From: Epiperipatus broadwayi
Lineage: Eukaryota; Onychophora; Udeonychophora; Euonychophora; Peripatidae
Assembly: GCA_028023455.1 (NCBI GenBank)
Contig: JAQFVV010006271.1
Location: 4,990,366-5,054,365, forward strand
DNA length: 64,000 nucleotides
Reading direction: 5' to 3'
Part shown: piece after piece, positions 32,905-43,493 of the stretch
How the letters are laid out: every line of letters starts with the position of its first letter
Numbering within the stretch: position 1 is the first letter of the stretch
Position numbers and translations under genes: made by a program
The notes under the pieces: model-generated
Told to the model about the DNA's origin: nothing
What the model saw: only the letters and a program-made list of their open reading frames with translations
Database searches by the model: none

Positions 32905-34215
32905 TTGAATGAAATTAATATGAAAATAACTGCTACACTTTTAAAAACTGCAACAAAGACAGCTGGTAGAAAAAAGCAGCAATTGACCAATAAAATTTCT
33001 ACTGAGACGAGAGAATTTATGAAGAAAAGAAGGAATATGAAGATATACAAAAATGATGCATTAAAAAGAATTGAATATCTTGAATTTTGTAAAATGGTGC
33101 GGAAAAGAATTGAAAATATAAGAAAGTATAACTGTGAACTAGCAAGGAAAGCTGTAGAAGAAAATAAAAGTATTAAGAATGTAAAACAACATTTTGGTAT
33201 TGGTAGGAAATTTATATCTGCAATAAGAAAAAAAGATGGAATTATTACTAAAAAGAGAGATGACATCATGAAATTTGTTGAAGATTTTTATCAAGAATTA
33301 TATAGTAATAAATAACAAGTACCTCCTATATCTATTACATCTTCCGAATTGCCCAGAATTTTAAATGAAGAAGTGAGATATGCAATTAAATGTATGAAGA
33401 AAAGAAAGGCTCCAGGTAATGATGGAATTATAATTGATATATTAAAAGAAGCAGGTGAAGAAATAGAATTTTTTGTAGCAAAGTTATATACCAAATGTCT
33501 AAATGATAAAGATGTACTGGATGATTGAATGAATGCAGTAATAATATTAATATTTAAAAAAGGTGATAAAGAAGATATTAGAAATTAAAGACCTATCAGC
33601 CTTTTATCAGTTTTATATAAAAATTTTACCAAGATAATTACAACTTGTCTACAGAGAATATTTGATTTCCACCAACCAAAAGAACAAGCTGGATTTAAAA
33701 GTGGTTTTAGTACAATAGATCATATCCAGGTGTTGAGAGAAGTTTTAGAAAGGACAAATGAATATGAGTTGTCATTATGTTTTGGATTTGTAGAATATGA
33801 AAAGGCATTTGATTGTATAAACATTTCTTCAGTGATTAAAGCAATGGATCATCAAGGTATAGATCCAGAATATTGTCATATTTTAAAGAATATTTATAAA
33901 AATGCAACAGCAACAATTAGATTACATAATGAGACTGGGAAAGTCAACATTGAGAAAGGTGTAAGACAAAGTGACTCCATATCTCCAAAACTTTTTACAG
34001 CAGTGCTGCAAGAAGTATTTTGTGGATTAAAATGGGAAACTAAAGGAGTGAAAGTAAATGGAGAGTATTTAAGTCATTTAGATTTCGCAGATGATGTAGT
34101 TGTTTTTGCAAATAATGCTTCAGAACTGCAGGATATGTTGCAGGAATTATCAGATGAAAGTATGAAAGTAGGACTAAAGATAAATGTTAAAAAGACTAAA
34201 GTAATGTTTAATTGA
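32905..34215 (+). pseudogene. RTE linker and reverse transcriptase, interrupted
   Basis: A basic linker (32905-33315) ends at a TAA where copy 2 has GAA (33313-33315). The reverse transcriptase then reads with stops at 33526 (TGA) and 33586 (TAA where copy 2 has TAC) and has E-Y-E-K-A-F-D (about 33796, first catalytic Asp), G-V-R-Q-S-D-S-I-S-P-K-L-F (about 33958) and F-A-D-D-V-V-V-F (about 34084, catalytic motif), ending at a TGA at 34213. The catalytic residues are kept but the frame is broken in at least four places. Confidence 0.85.
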
Positions 34216-34227
34216 TTTGCTCAAAAT

Positions 34228-34840
34228 ATGAAAATAAAGATTGACTATGATGAATTAGAAGAAGTTAAGAGTTACAAATACCTTGGTCAGATTATTAATA
34301 CAGATGGAAACATAATGGAGGAAATTAATCATAGAATTAAACTTGGTTGGAGTGCTTTTGGTAGAAATAACTTGATACTAAAAGGAAATATGCCTATGTG
34401 TTTGAAAAGGAAGGTTTTTAACAAATGTGTTTTACCAGTTCTTACTTATGCATCTGAGACTTGGACACTTAATAGAAGAGCAATAAAGAGACTTCAGACC
34501 ACTCAAAGGAGTATGGAGAGGTGTATTTTGGGAGTATCAAGAAGAGATCGAAAACACAATGTATGGGTAAGAGAACAAACAGGTGTTACTGACCTCATTG
34601 AAAAAATTAAAAGATTGAAGTGGAGTTGGGCTGGACATATTGCTAGAAAAAATGATAATAGATAGACAATTGAAATTTTAAACTGGATTCCAAGGGATTG
34701 TAAAATACCCAGAAAGAGACCATATGTGAGATGGATGGATGAAATAAGAAAGTGTGTAGGGGTGATGTGGAGAAGAGAAGCTAAAGATCAGAGAAGATGG
34801 ATTAAACTTGGAGAGACCTTCATCCTGCAGTGGATTGATA
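34228..34840 (+). pseudogene. RTE C-terminal domain
   Basis: Y-K-Y-L-G-Q-I-I-N-T-D-G (34276), then Y-A-S-E-T-W-T-L (about 34447), R-S-M-E-R-C-I-L-G-V-S-R-R-D-R (about 34509) and W-A-G-H-I-A-R (about 34627). A TAG at 34663-34665 replaces the TGG seen in copy 2. The remainder continues to about 34840. This is the thumb and C-terminal region of RTE-type polyproteins. Confidence 0.8.
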
Positions 34841-34854
34841 ATGGTTGATAATGA

Positions 34855-34924
<70 letters not shown>
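34855..34924. repeat. (AT)n microsatellite at RTE 3' end
   Basis: AT tract fused to the RTE copy 1 end; copy 2 ends in the same kind of tract at 53878. Confidence 0.95.
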
Positions 34925-34926
<2 letters not shown>

Positions 34927-35016
34927 CAAAACCACATAATTCATTTCAAACTCCATGTTCTTTTGATATTAAGGGAAGGTGTATTTTGAAATGTATTATC
35001 GGAAGGTTTGGTTGTT

Positions 35017-35021
<5 letters not shown>

Positions 35022-35094
<73 letters not shown>
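35022..35094. repeat. (AT)n microsatellite
   Basis: AT tract with one interrupting TTT. Confidence 0.95.
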
Positions 35095-35098
<4 letters not shown>

Positions 35099-35209
35099 CC
35101 TTTGGTTTGATTTTCACTTGAGAAGGTCTATTTGTAGTAGATTAAACCATGGTTGTGTAAGGATTTTGGTAAATTTTGGATTTAATCTAGTATTTTATTG
35201 TTTTATGGT

Positions 35210-35235
<26 letters not shown>
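35093..35235 (+). repeat. Terminal repeat, inverted mate of 30651-30826
   Basis: Carries CACTTGAGAAGGTCTATTTG at 35116 followed by TAGTAGATTAAACC, the diverged stem-loop motif on the plus strand, and ends in an AT tract (35209-35235). It pairs with 30651-30826 as an inverted repeat. Confidence 0.6.
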
Positions 35236-35240
<5 letters not shown>

Positions 35241-35849
35241 TTTTGCCATACATAATTTATTACTAAGTTACTTGATGCAGTACTGACATATTATACTTAT
35301 ATAGATATGCATATTACTTTATTCAGATTTTACAAATAGTAAGTTAGCAAAACTTATCAGTTTAACTAGATATAAACATTGACTGGACATAACCTAACAC
35401 AATAGGTTTCTAGGGTTGGTGTGGGTACAATTTTAAGTAGCGCTCACAATTCTCCTCCATTTACACATTTAAAATTTTACTTAATATTTAAATTATAATT
35501 CTCTCTCTAAGTGCATAAATGAGTGTAATATTGTTGAAGTCTTTTTTCTTTTGAAAGGTTGAAAAATTATCTCTCTCTCTCTCTACTTCTTTAGTTTTTG
35601 AATTCAAATCATTCTTTTCCTTCATTCCCCTCTCTCAAAGCTTAATGTCACACAAAGTGGGCATTTGATTAATTGACAGATCTATCTATCCAGCTGTATG
35701 TTTATATTGGAATATTTCCATAATCTAATATGGGTATTGAATGACTTTAGAAAAAAATAGGTCTTTTTGGATATTGTAAATACATCAAACAGGTTAGTAT
35801 ATGCACAACATTATGAGAGGTATTATTCTTTTTTCATCTGCAGGTTTTA
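35236..35849. other. Intergenic DNA with a dispersed repeat
   Basis: A CTCTCTCTCTCTAC run at about 35571. The block at about 35600-35672 (TTCCTTCATTCCCCTCTCTCAAAG...CAAAGTGGGCATTTGA) resembles 43077-43130 in the same orientation. Confidence 0.4.
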
Positions 35850-35955
35850 CGGGCCTGATCTGTGACAGTACTAGAATAGGATTGGAACCTGGGTACTTAG
35901 ATTCTTGATTATTGAATATTAAGATAATACTCTAACTAACAGATACCCTACCAAA
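35850..35955 (-). mobile_element. tRNA-derived SINE head
   Basis: Minus strand: a box-A-like TCTGTTAGTTAGAG (35930-35943), then a box-B GGTTCCAATCC (35879-35889), then TATTCTAGTACTGTCACAG. The last part matches CCTATGCTAGTACTGTCAC directly after box B at 42779, so both are heads of one SINE family. A polymerase III promoter with tRNA-like spacing but no anticodon stem marks it as a SINE, not a tRNA gene. Confidence 0.65.
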
Positions 35956-35987
35956 GGCAAGATTCAGTAAAAAAATAATATACTTAT

Positions 35988-37530
35988 CTATGATGTACCT
36001 CCCAATTTTTTCCACTTTTTCCTAAGAGTAAAGTTGATTTGTAGTTTTAATCCATTATGTATAGTCACACTAAGTTTGGTTCTGGAATTTTTTGCCATTG
36101 TTGTGTCAGCAGCTTCTTTAAATTTTCTTCTTTGAACCTTTTCTTTTCTATCCAATATTTTTGTATTTTCCCAATTGAACATATCATTTGTACATACATG
36201 GTATGCTACCTTAGACAAATCTGTTATCTCTTGTCTAATCATCAGTTTATATTCTTGCAACCACCTTTAATGGGATGACTGGTATCACCAATATATGTTA
36301 TTACACATTTACATGGTATTTCATATATGCAGTTTTTTTTCTTTTCAGCATTTTATGTTTAGGATTTGTAGATGTTAGAATTCCTCATAGTGTGATATGT
36401 CACTAGAAAGCTGTTCTGATGCATTAATGAATGCATATTTTTTTTAGATTTGTCTGCTATTTTTGAAATGTATTGGTACAGTACCATGTCAATAATTTTT
36501 TCCTCTTGATGGTTCTTTTTCTTGTCTATTTAATGGTTTTTTAATGATGATTGATGTATAAACATTTTTCATAGGATATTTTTCTATATAATTTTTTTCT
36601 TTTTCCAAATCACTGGTTTCTGAATAAAGTTATCCTTTGTTCCATAGTGATTGTATAACTCCATATTTTGTGTTTATGATGTTATTGGATGTATAAACTA
36701 GGTAGCTTCATGTATGTGTAGATTTTTAGAAAACTGTAGTTTTGCTTTTGCCATGAGGGAATCTTATTCACAAGGACATATAAGAATGCCAATTTTCGTT
36801 TTTGCTTTGGTTTTATTGTGAATCTAATTGAAAGGGATATATTGTTGATATGTTTCTAGAAAGTTTGTAGTAGTGCTTCACCATGTGTCCATACAACAAA
36901 TGTATCATCCATTTAGCAAAGACAAACTTTAGGTGGATATGGAGTAGTTTTTATGGCTGTGGTTTCAAGTTCATCCCTGTAAAAATTGGCAATCAGGAGA
37001 GACAATGATGAGTCCATAGCCATTCCTTGATTTTGTTGAAAGAATTATGATTTATATTGAAAGTAGGTTGTTTTATACAGAATGTTTACACTTCCATTAT
37101 ACTATCAATAGGAAAAGTTGTTCTGGTTTGTAAACAATGAACATAATTTATTCTTTTTGTTACAAAAGACAATTTTTCATAAATAAACTTTCCACATCAA
37201 ATCTTACCAGTAAGTCAGTTCTATCAATGTCTATGTTATTGATTATTTCTACAAAGTGTCTAGTATCTCTGACAAACTTCTGGGTCATGCATGCCATAAA
37301 GAAGAGCAATTTTTCTGAATTATGGTGTTATTTAACTTTTTTATGAATCAGTGAAATACCTTCAATGCTTTCTGTGTAATGCTTGCAACTTTGTTTCCAT
37401 ACTCAGTATCAGTTTTTTGCCACTTTTTATATTGGCCTAGTATTAGTTTTCGAGATTCACCTTGCCAATATTTGGCAAAAGATTCTTCTCAAAGTTTTAA
37501 GTCCTTGGCATACAAGACCCAGTCCTTCAT
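35988..37530 (-). pseudogene. Penelope-like element, second family, left copy
   Basis: Read leftward: an R-x-V-D-D-T-type catalytic site decayed to stop-M-D-D-T-F-V-V-W (about 36925-36890), D-S-S-L-S-L-L-I-A-N-F (about 37015-36980), an I-Y-I-G-D-T-S GIY-YIG half-motif (about 36292), then an 84-codon C-terminal frame from 36239 with H-V-C-T-N-D-M-F-N-W-E-N-T-K-I-L-D-R, which is how many PLE endonuclease domains end. Several frameshifts and stops. It lies head-to-head with the plus-strand copy at 37556. Confidence 0.75.
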
Positions 37531-37555
37531 CATGGATTTTAGACACTAGATAGAA

Positions 37556-38680
37556 TTGATCAAAAACATAAAAATTGAAAGAACTGGTTTACTAGCAAAC
37601 TTTGATGTGAAAACTTTATTCAAGAATGTACCATGTGAAAAAGCATTGTCTATTGTAAGAAAAAGACTAAATGATGATAATATTTTACAAACCAGAGCAT
37701 CTCTTCATATTGATAGTATAATAGAACTAATAATATTCTGTATAAAAACAATCAAGGTATGGCTATGAGCTCATTATTGTCTCCTCTCTTTAGCAATATT
37801 TACATGGAAAAACTTGAAACCACAGCCATAAAAACTAATCCATATTCTCTTAAAATTTGGCTTTACAATGTGGATGATGGATTTGTTGCATAACTACATG
37901 TTGAAGCACTGATGCAAACTTTCTGGAAACACATCAACAACATAGCCATTTTAATGAAATTCACAATAGAATAAGAAATAAAAGAGGCATTCTTAGATGT
38001 TCATATGACAAGATTCATTTATGGCAAAATCAAAACAACAGTTTACCAAAAATCTACACATACAAGAAAATATCTAGCCTATGCATCCAATCACACCAAA
38101 AGACACAAAACATGGAGTTATAATATCACTATGAAACAGAACAAAGAAGCTTCTTCAGAAACCAGTGATTTCAAAAAAAAAATTGATCTATATAGAATAA
38201 TTGTTTATAAAAAATGTTTATCCATCAGCTGTTATTAAGAAAACATTAAATAGAACAACAAAAAGAAGCATCTAGAAAAAAGCCAATTATTGGTACTGTA
38301 GTTTACCCATACATTCCTAAATAGCAGACAAATTAAAGAAAATTTGCAATAATTGTAACATCAGAACAGCTTTCCAGAACTATAAAATACTATGAGGAAA
38401 TCTAAGATCTACAAAACTTAAACATGAAATGCTGAAAAGAAAAATTTATGTATATGAACTGCAATGTGAATGTGGAAGACCATATTATGGTGAAACCAGT
38501 TGTCCTATATAAAATTATTTGCAAGAACATAAACTGATGATTGGAAAAGAGAAAACAGATATGCTGATGGTAGCAGACCATGTATGTACCAATGAACTCA
38601 TGTTTTTTTAGCAAAATATTGGTCTGGTATTTTTCTGACAGCTCATAATCATACATATATATTGAACATGATTGAAATCT
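37556..38680 (+). pseudogene. Penelope-like element, second family, right copy
   Basis: Starts with an RT palm motif F-D-V-K-T-L-F-K-N-V-P (about 37607), then a catalytic Y-N-V-D-D-G-F-V-A (about 37863; usual form Y-V-D-D-T-F-V), then T-V-Y-Q-K-S-T-H-T (about 38039) and Y-Y-G-E-T-S (about 38486), and H-K-L-M-I ... A-D-H-V-C-T-N-E (about 38529-38598). Stops at 37766, 37890 and 38236 and several frameshifts. It diverges from the family at 3746-6824. With 35988-37530 it forms a second head-to-head pair, meeting at about 37540. Confidence 0.75.
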
Positions 38681-40923
38681 GATTAAATTTTAATCTTCAC
38701 TAAACTTAATATTTGTTAAAACATTTAATGTATAAATTTTATTATTATTTAAAAAAATAATATGTGTATCAAAATACACAAGCGCTTATATGTAAAATGC
38801 TTCATTTCAGTGTTTATCGATTTATTTAAAATAGTTTTCATATACCGCTTGTTTTTACTTTAAGTCAATTAATTAAAAACAAACAACCTTGCTAATTACT
38901 TTCCTGTTGCTTTTATTTAATTATTGTAGATTAATTCTAAAAGCAGAGATTTGATTACTATGTAGTTGTTTTCGTTTCAATAATCCCTGAGTAGAATTCT
39001 TAGATATATTGAGAGGGATATTAATATTTGCCCTGCCTAGGGTGTAGAAATTGGACAACAAGGAAAGTGTTTTGTGGGAAATGGAGCAATGTATAAATAG
39101 CCCCGAAAATTTTAAGTTTCAGTTAATTCATTATTCGTAACTAGACAAGAACCATCAAACATCACATGATCACCATCTGTTTGGCACAGGGTGGCACTAC
39201 TGTATGGGAAGTTTTGCCTTTGTTTACAACTAGACAAGCTGTTTCTCAAGTGAAAGTAGATCTTAACGAACATTTAAATTCTTAAAGGAAAGTAGCTGTT
39301 ATTTAAATTCTTTTGCTTGCAACAAGATGAAAAATAATATACATGTTATCACCACCCGAATGGCTTGCTAACTCAACAAAAGACAGATCCCTAACTTCCA
39401 AATTTGCTCCAGTAATACTTTAAACATCCAGAAAAAGCGGCAACCTTTTTACCTCTACCTTGCCACTGTCTAAGAACTGGAAATCAATTAAAATAATAGT
39501 GTGCACTCTACATGAACATTGTTTTACCAAAAGGTAAATATTTTCTTTTTTATTATCCCCAGGGTAAATTAATTCTCATTAAATCTCTGCTCAGTCTAAT
39601 CATAAAATCTGTATTCATAAACTTAAGTAATATTTATATTCACATTTAATCTTTAGTGTGTTTTCTTGTATTTTTGTAATGGGTTTTGGAATCTTAGTTT
39701 TAAGATTCCCAATTTGCTTTCAGTTTTGTTTATTGGAGAGTGATGAGTGAGTTTTATATTTTTATTCCTCACTTTTTATAAATGCTTTTGCAGGCATGCA
39801 TTTTATATGCTTACCTGTAATTATTTTAGTATTCAATAATTAATTTGTAAACATGTGTTTGCACTTTTTCAAACCTCCAAAAATCTTTTGGCTGGTGACT
39901 TTATCATCTAATTTTCTGCAGGTGGAGATTTCATTTCCAATATCTCTAAAAGTGGAAATTAGAATTGTTCTTCTTTGTAATTTTATAAGTCATCAGCAGG
40001 AAGAGAAAATTTATCCCTTTTTAAATTACAGGTGAGTGATACTTTCATACTGTTAAAGTATTTAAAACTTTTAATATTTTCGTTCTCATGTGCACTCTCC
40101 GATAGATTTATTTTTGTATTTCTTACGTTTGCTTTAAATTTATCAGAGTGTGTACTCAGAATTTGTTTGTAATTCATTTTCTTTAATTGCTGGGGCAGAC
40201 ATATGTGGTTTTTGAATGATTTACCTTTCTCTTATTGAGACCTGTAATTATTAATTTTAGAGTAATTTTCGCCAATCGTTTGGCTGGGATTCACCAGTTT
40301 TAATTGTTTTCCTTCATTTTCAGTCATATTTGCAGTTGTTCTTGAGGTGGATCAACCACTGTTATTTTAATGTAATAATAGGGGCAGCTTATACTGACAT
40401 ATGACATTCATGGGCCCATTACATTTTTCGGACCTCGAAAAGCTCTTCGGCACTGGTTTCTTTAATCTATTTCAAGGGCATATTGTTTAAATGTCTGAGG
40501 GTGAGGATCAATGTTTGGAGAATCTTCTGCTGAATGAAATTTACTTCATCCCTTTTTCTAATTCGTTTATTAGAAGATCAGTCAGTCTGTCATAGCTTTA
40601 CCTTTAGTATTTCTGGTACATGCCTGAGTTAACTCTAGTTATTGTGTCATAAATAAATTATATTTCATAATTTATTTTCTCTTAATAAATTTTAGAATTT
40701 GTTTAAACTTAATTTGGCTGATGTTTGTCTTTGTGCTTTTGGTCTCAATTGTCTAAACAATTTAAGATGTCTTGTTTCTCCCTGAGTCTAGTCGGCGCAA
40801 ACCATGATCATCATCTATTCTGATCACAGTAAACAAATTTTTCAGATATGTAGTGATCTGGTGGTGCCCTCTGTATCAGAATAGATTGATAGACAAAAGT
40901 AAAATCTTTCATCCAGCACAACA
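38681..40923. other. Unrecognised region with a TATA box
   Basis: GTATAAATAGCCCC at 39091 is a good TATA match, and the following 1.7 kb is less AT-rich than its surroundings. A strong donor-like CAG|GTGAGT lies at 40030. The end, TCTGGTGGTGCCCTCTGT (about 40857), resembles a leader near a primer-binding site. It could be a solitary retroelement LTR with leader, or an untranslated host exon; there is no coding support. Confidence 0.25.
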
Positions 40924-40943
40924 ATATATATATATATATATAT
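40924..40943. repeat. (AT)n microsatellite
   Basis: Short AT tract. Confidence 0.9.
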
Positions 40944-42601
40944 TTGTAAAAATAAAATATATACATTGTAATAAACTAATTTTATTCGAAATAAATAAAC
41001 ACACACATATATGTTTTGTTAAAATATAAATATTGTTTTATAATACATAATTTAAAAAAATAAATTAACACTTAGTTTTAAAATGGTGATTTAAGAAGTT
41101 AAAATAAATTAGATCAAGATCTTGCTTATTGAAAAAAGTTTGTCTTTTGTTTAGTCTTTAAAAAAAAAATTATAAAAGATAGAAAGTAAGAGAAAGCAAT
41201 TAGTTCTATTGTTGGGACTTTGACAGTGAAGGTATTTTTATACTATCTATTACGCTCATCAATTGGAATGTTTCTTTGGAATTTTAAAATAAAATATGAT
41301 ATAAAACAAGAGAATGTTAAAGGTGTGAACTGAGACTTTGGAGAAATAAACTATAATTATGGACTTTTCTTTTGTTCAAAAATTAATTAGATTTCTTCCA
41401 AGGTCAATATCTAATCTATAAGTTTCAATTCGGCTCAGACTGTTGAATAGTAAAGACCTAAAAAGAGCAAGGAGAAAAATGTTGAATGTCTAGAGCTAAC
41501 AGAACTTTCCCTTTTGGGAACCTCTTGCTATTGTTACCTGTAACTGCCTTGTAAATGCCGGATATAGAGAGCTAGCTGAGGAGAAATGACTGGAAGAAAA
41601 CATGGACAAAACACAAAGAATATAGAGTGAAATATTCCACCCACACAGAATCTACACTGATCGATCAGGGTAAATAGACTTTTTTTGTTATAATTTCAAG
41701 AGACATTTGCATAATAGAATTAAAAAAGAAAGTAAGAAAGAAAAGCCTTCACTTCAAATATCTCAAAGTTTCAGCAATAGAAAGGGAGGGATATAGTCTT
41801 TAAGTAGATGTACTTACGAATTTAAATTAACCCACATTATATTGTTTTTTTTATTACTTAATTTTTTTTGGTTGTGGCCTATTAATTAAACTTACCTTTA
41901 GTTTATATGATTGTTGCTCTTATAATGTATAGATAGGGATAAGAAAAATTGTATACTCGATCTAAGGACAATTAAAGGATTTAACGTTAGAAAGAGGAGG
42001 TTTGAGTGTGTTTATTTTTAACAAATGCACTCTTATAGTAAGTCACCCTTGAGTTCACTCATAGATATATACCATGATATTTGATGAAATATTGTATAAT
42101 TGGTAAAGTGATGGCACATGTTCCTCCAAGAACGATACATGTTAAATCTTGAGTAAAACAAAAAAGGATCAAGAGGGTTTGATTTGGCAATTGCGAGGGA
42201 AGGGAATAACCAACAAATAGAATAAAGGTATAATAAATATTTCTACAATATTTAAACATCGATCTGTATTGTTTCTTTTTTAGTTATTATAATTAATTTT
42301 TATCTTTCATTTTGTAGTCTTTTGGTCCATTAAAAAGAAAATAATTTTAAGGTTTGCAATTGGTGATTGCCGTTCGTAAATAAATTAACGGTTATTATAA
42401 AAAATATATATAATACGGTCTAGGCAGAAATGTTTAGTGGTGCCCTCGAACAACCACTGTACATTGCAATCTCATAAAATTTAAAAGCGTAACAAAATTT
42501 TTTGTTACAATATAAAAAAAATATTACATAGAGAAGAAAAGGTACCAAAAAAAAAAAATAAAGAAGCTGCTTACATTACAATGGCAAAAATTCTACATGC
42601 C
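40944..42601. other. Unrecognised intergenic DNA
   Basis: No coding support. AGTGGTGCCCTCGAACAACC at about 42436 resembles the GTGGTGCCCTC at 40860 and a retroelement primer-binding site, without an LTR that I can define. Confidence 0.35.
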
Positions 42602-42700
42602 AACCTAGTATGACTATATATAATGAATGTAAACTACTAATTAACTTTGCTCTCAGGAAAAGTGAAGAAATAAGGAGGAGCCCCATAGGTAAGTATATGA
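42602..42700 (+). pseudogene. PLE C-terminal fragment (second family)
   Basis: Reads M-T-I-Y-N-E-C-K-L-L-I-N-F-A-L-R-K, matching the C-terminal V-T-I-H-N-G-L-K-L-Q-I-N-F-T-L-R-K of the PLE at 35988-36074. Only the last 30 or so codons remain, followed directly by a SINE head. Confidence 0.6.
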
Positions 42701-42726
42701 AAATTCTACTGTATGTTGCTTTTAGC

Positions 42727-42800
42727 AGGATGGCTCAATTGCTGAGAGTGTTAACTAATCAAGAGGCTAAGGACCCATGTTCAAATCCTATGCTAGTACT
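42727..42800 (+). mobile_element. tRNA-derived SINE head
   Basis: Box A TGGCTCAATTGCTGAG (42731-42746) and box B GTTCAAATCC (42779-42788) at tRNA-like spacing, followed by TATGCTAGTACTGTCAC shared with the SINE at 35850-35955. The body and tail beyond about 42880 are not defined. Cephalopods are known to carry tRNA-derived SINEs. Confidence 0.7.
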
Positions 42801-42889
42801 GTCACTCATCAAGCCAGAAGCATATGAAGAAGAGGAGAAAAGAATATCTTTTGAAAGGATGTGTATGTACCAACCAGTTTGAGGTGGCA

Positions 42890-43493
42890 TTACTAACAGT
42901 TGAATGTATTTGGAATATTTCAATAAATGTAAATTTTTCTAAAGACATTCAATACACATATTAGATTATGTATATTTTCTAATATAGAAATACAACTAGG
43001 TCATCATAATCACATGACTTCAAGATAACCCAATCTCTCCATATTTTGTCTTTAATTCTTTGATTCTCATCATCATTTCCTTCATTCTTCTCTCTCATTG
43101 GTAAAGACATTCAAAGTGTGGATTTGACATAAGGTATTCATTTTTTTGCTTTGGTTCAAAGAATATCAATGTTATATCTCTATTATAGATGCCATACAAA
43201 TTTATTTAATAATTTGTCTCCTCCTCCTGTTAGACTTACTAGAATATGAGGGTTTTCTAATATTAGATTATCCAACAACATATGTGAAATAACTCACAAA
43301 CAATTCTGGTATGTTCTAAGTTAGCTGAATAAATTATGTACTATTCACAGAAGCATACTCTGAGAAAAATAGTGCAGAGCTATCAGTACCTTATTTTTTC
43401 TTTTTTTGTATTCTCAGTTCTTCTATGCTTTATTTATTACCTCTCATTCCAGCTTCATATTCACTGTCTAAGGTAAAGTTGGTAATCATTTAT
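42890..43493. other. Intergenic DNA, possibly SINE tail and dispersed repeat
   Basis: The block 43077-43130 resembles 35600-35672. A TCATCATCATTTCC run lies at 43066. No gene. Confidence 0.4.

Larger units (their letters stand above)
32251..34855 (+). mobile_element. RTE-type non-LTR retrotransposon, copy 1 (5'-truncated)
   Basis: Homologous along its length to 51335-53876. It starts in the middle of the endonuclease domain at the ATTGTGGAGAT point and ends at CAGTGGATTGATAATGG followed by GATGATATAT into an AT tract. RTE elements typically end in short simple repeats rather than a poly(A) tail. Truncation at the 5' end is the usual product of target-primed reverse transcription. Confidence 0.85.

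Noticed and set aside
32384-33269. Minus-strand frames of 116 and 132 codons
   Set aside because: They are antisense to the RTE endonuclease and linker.
39853-40177. Small overlapping frames on both strands
   Set aside because: No motif is recognisable and both strands are equally open; chance is the simplest explanation.
42727-42800. tRNA gene
   Set aside because: Boxes A and B are present, but no anticodon arm or acceptor stem pairs, and the downstream sequence is shared with another SINE head.
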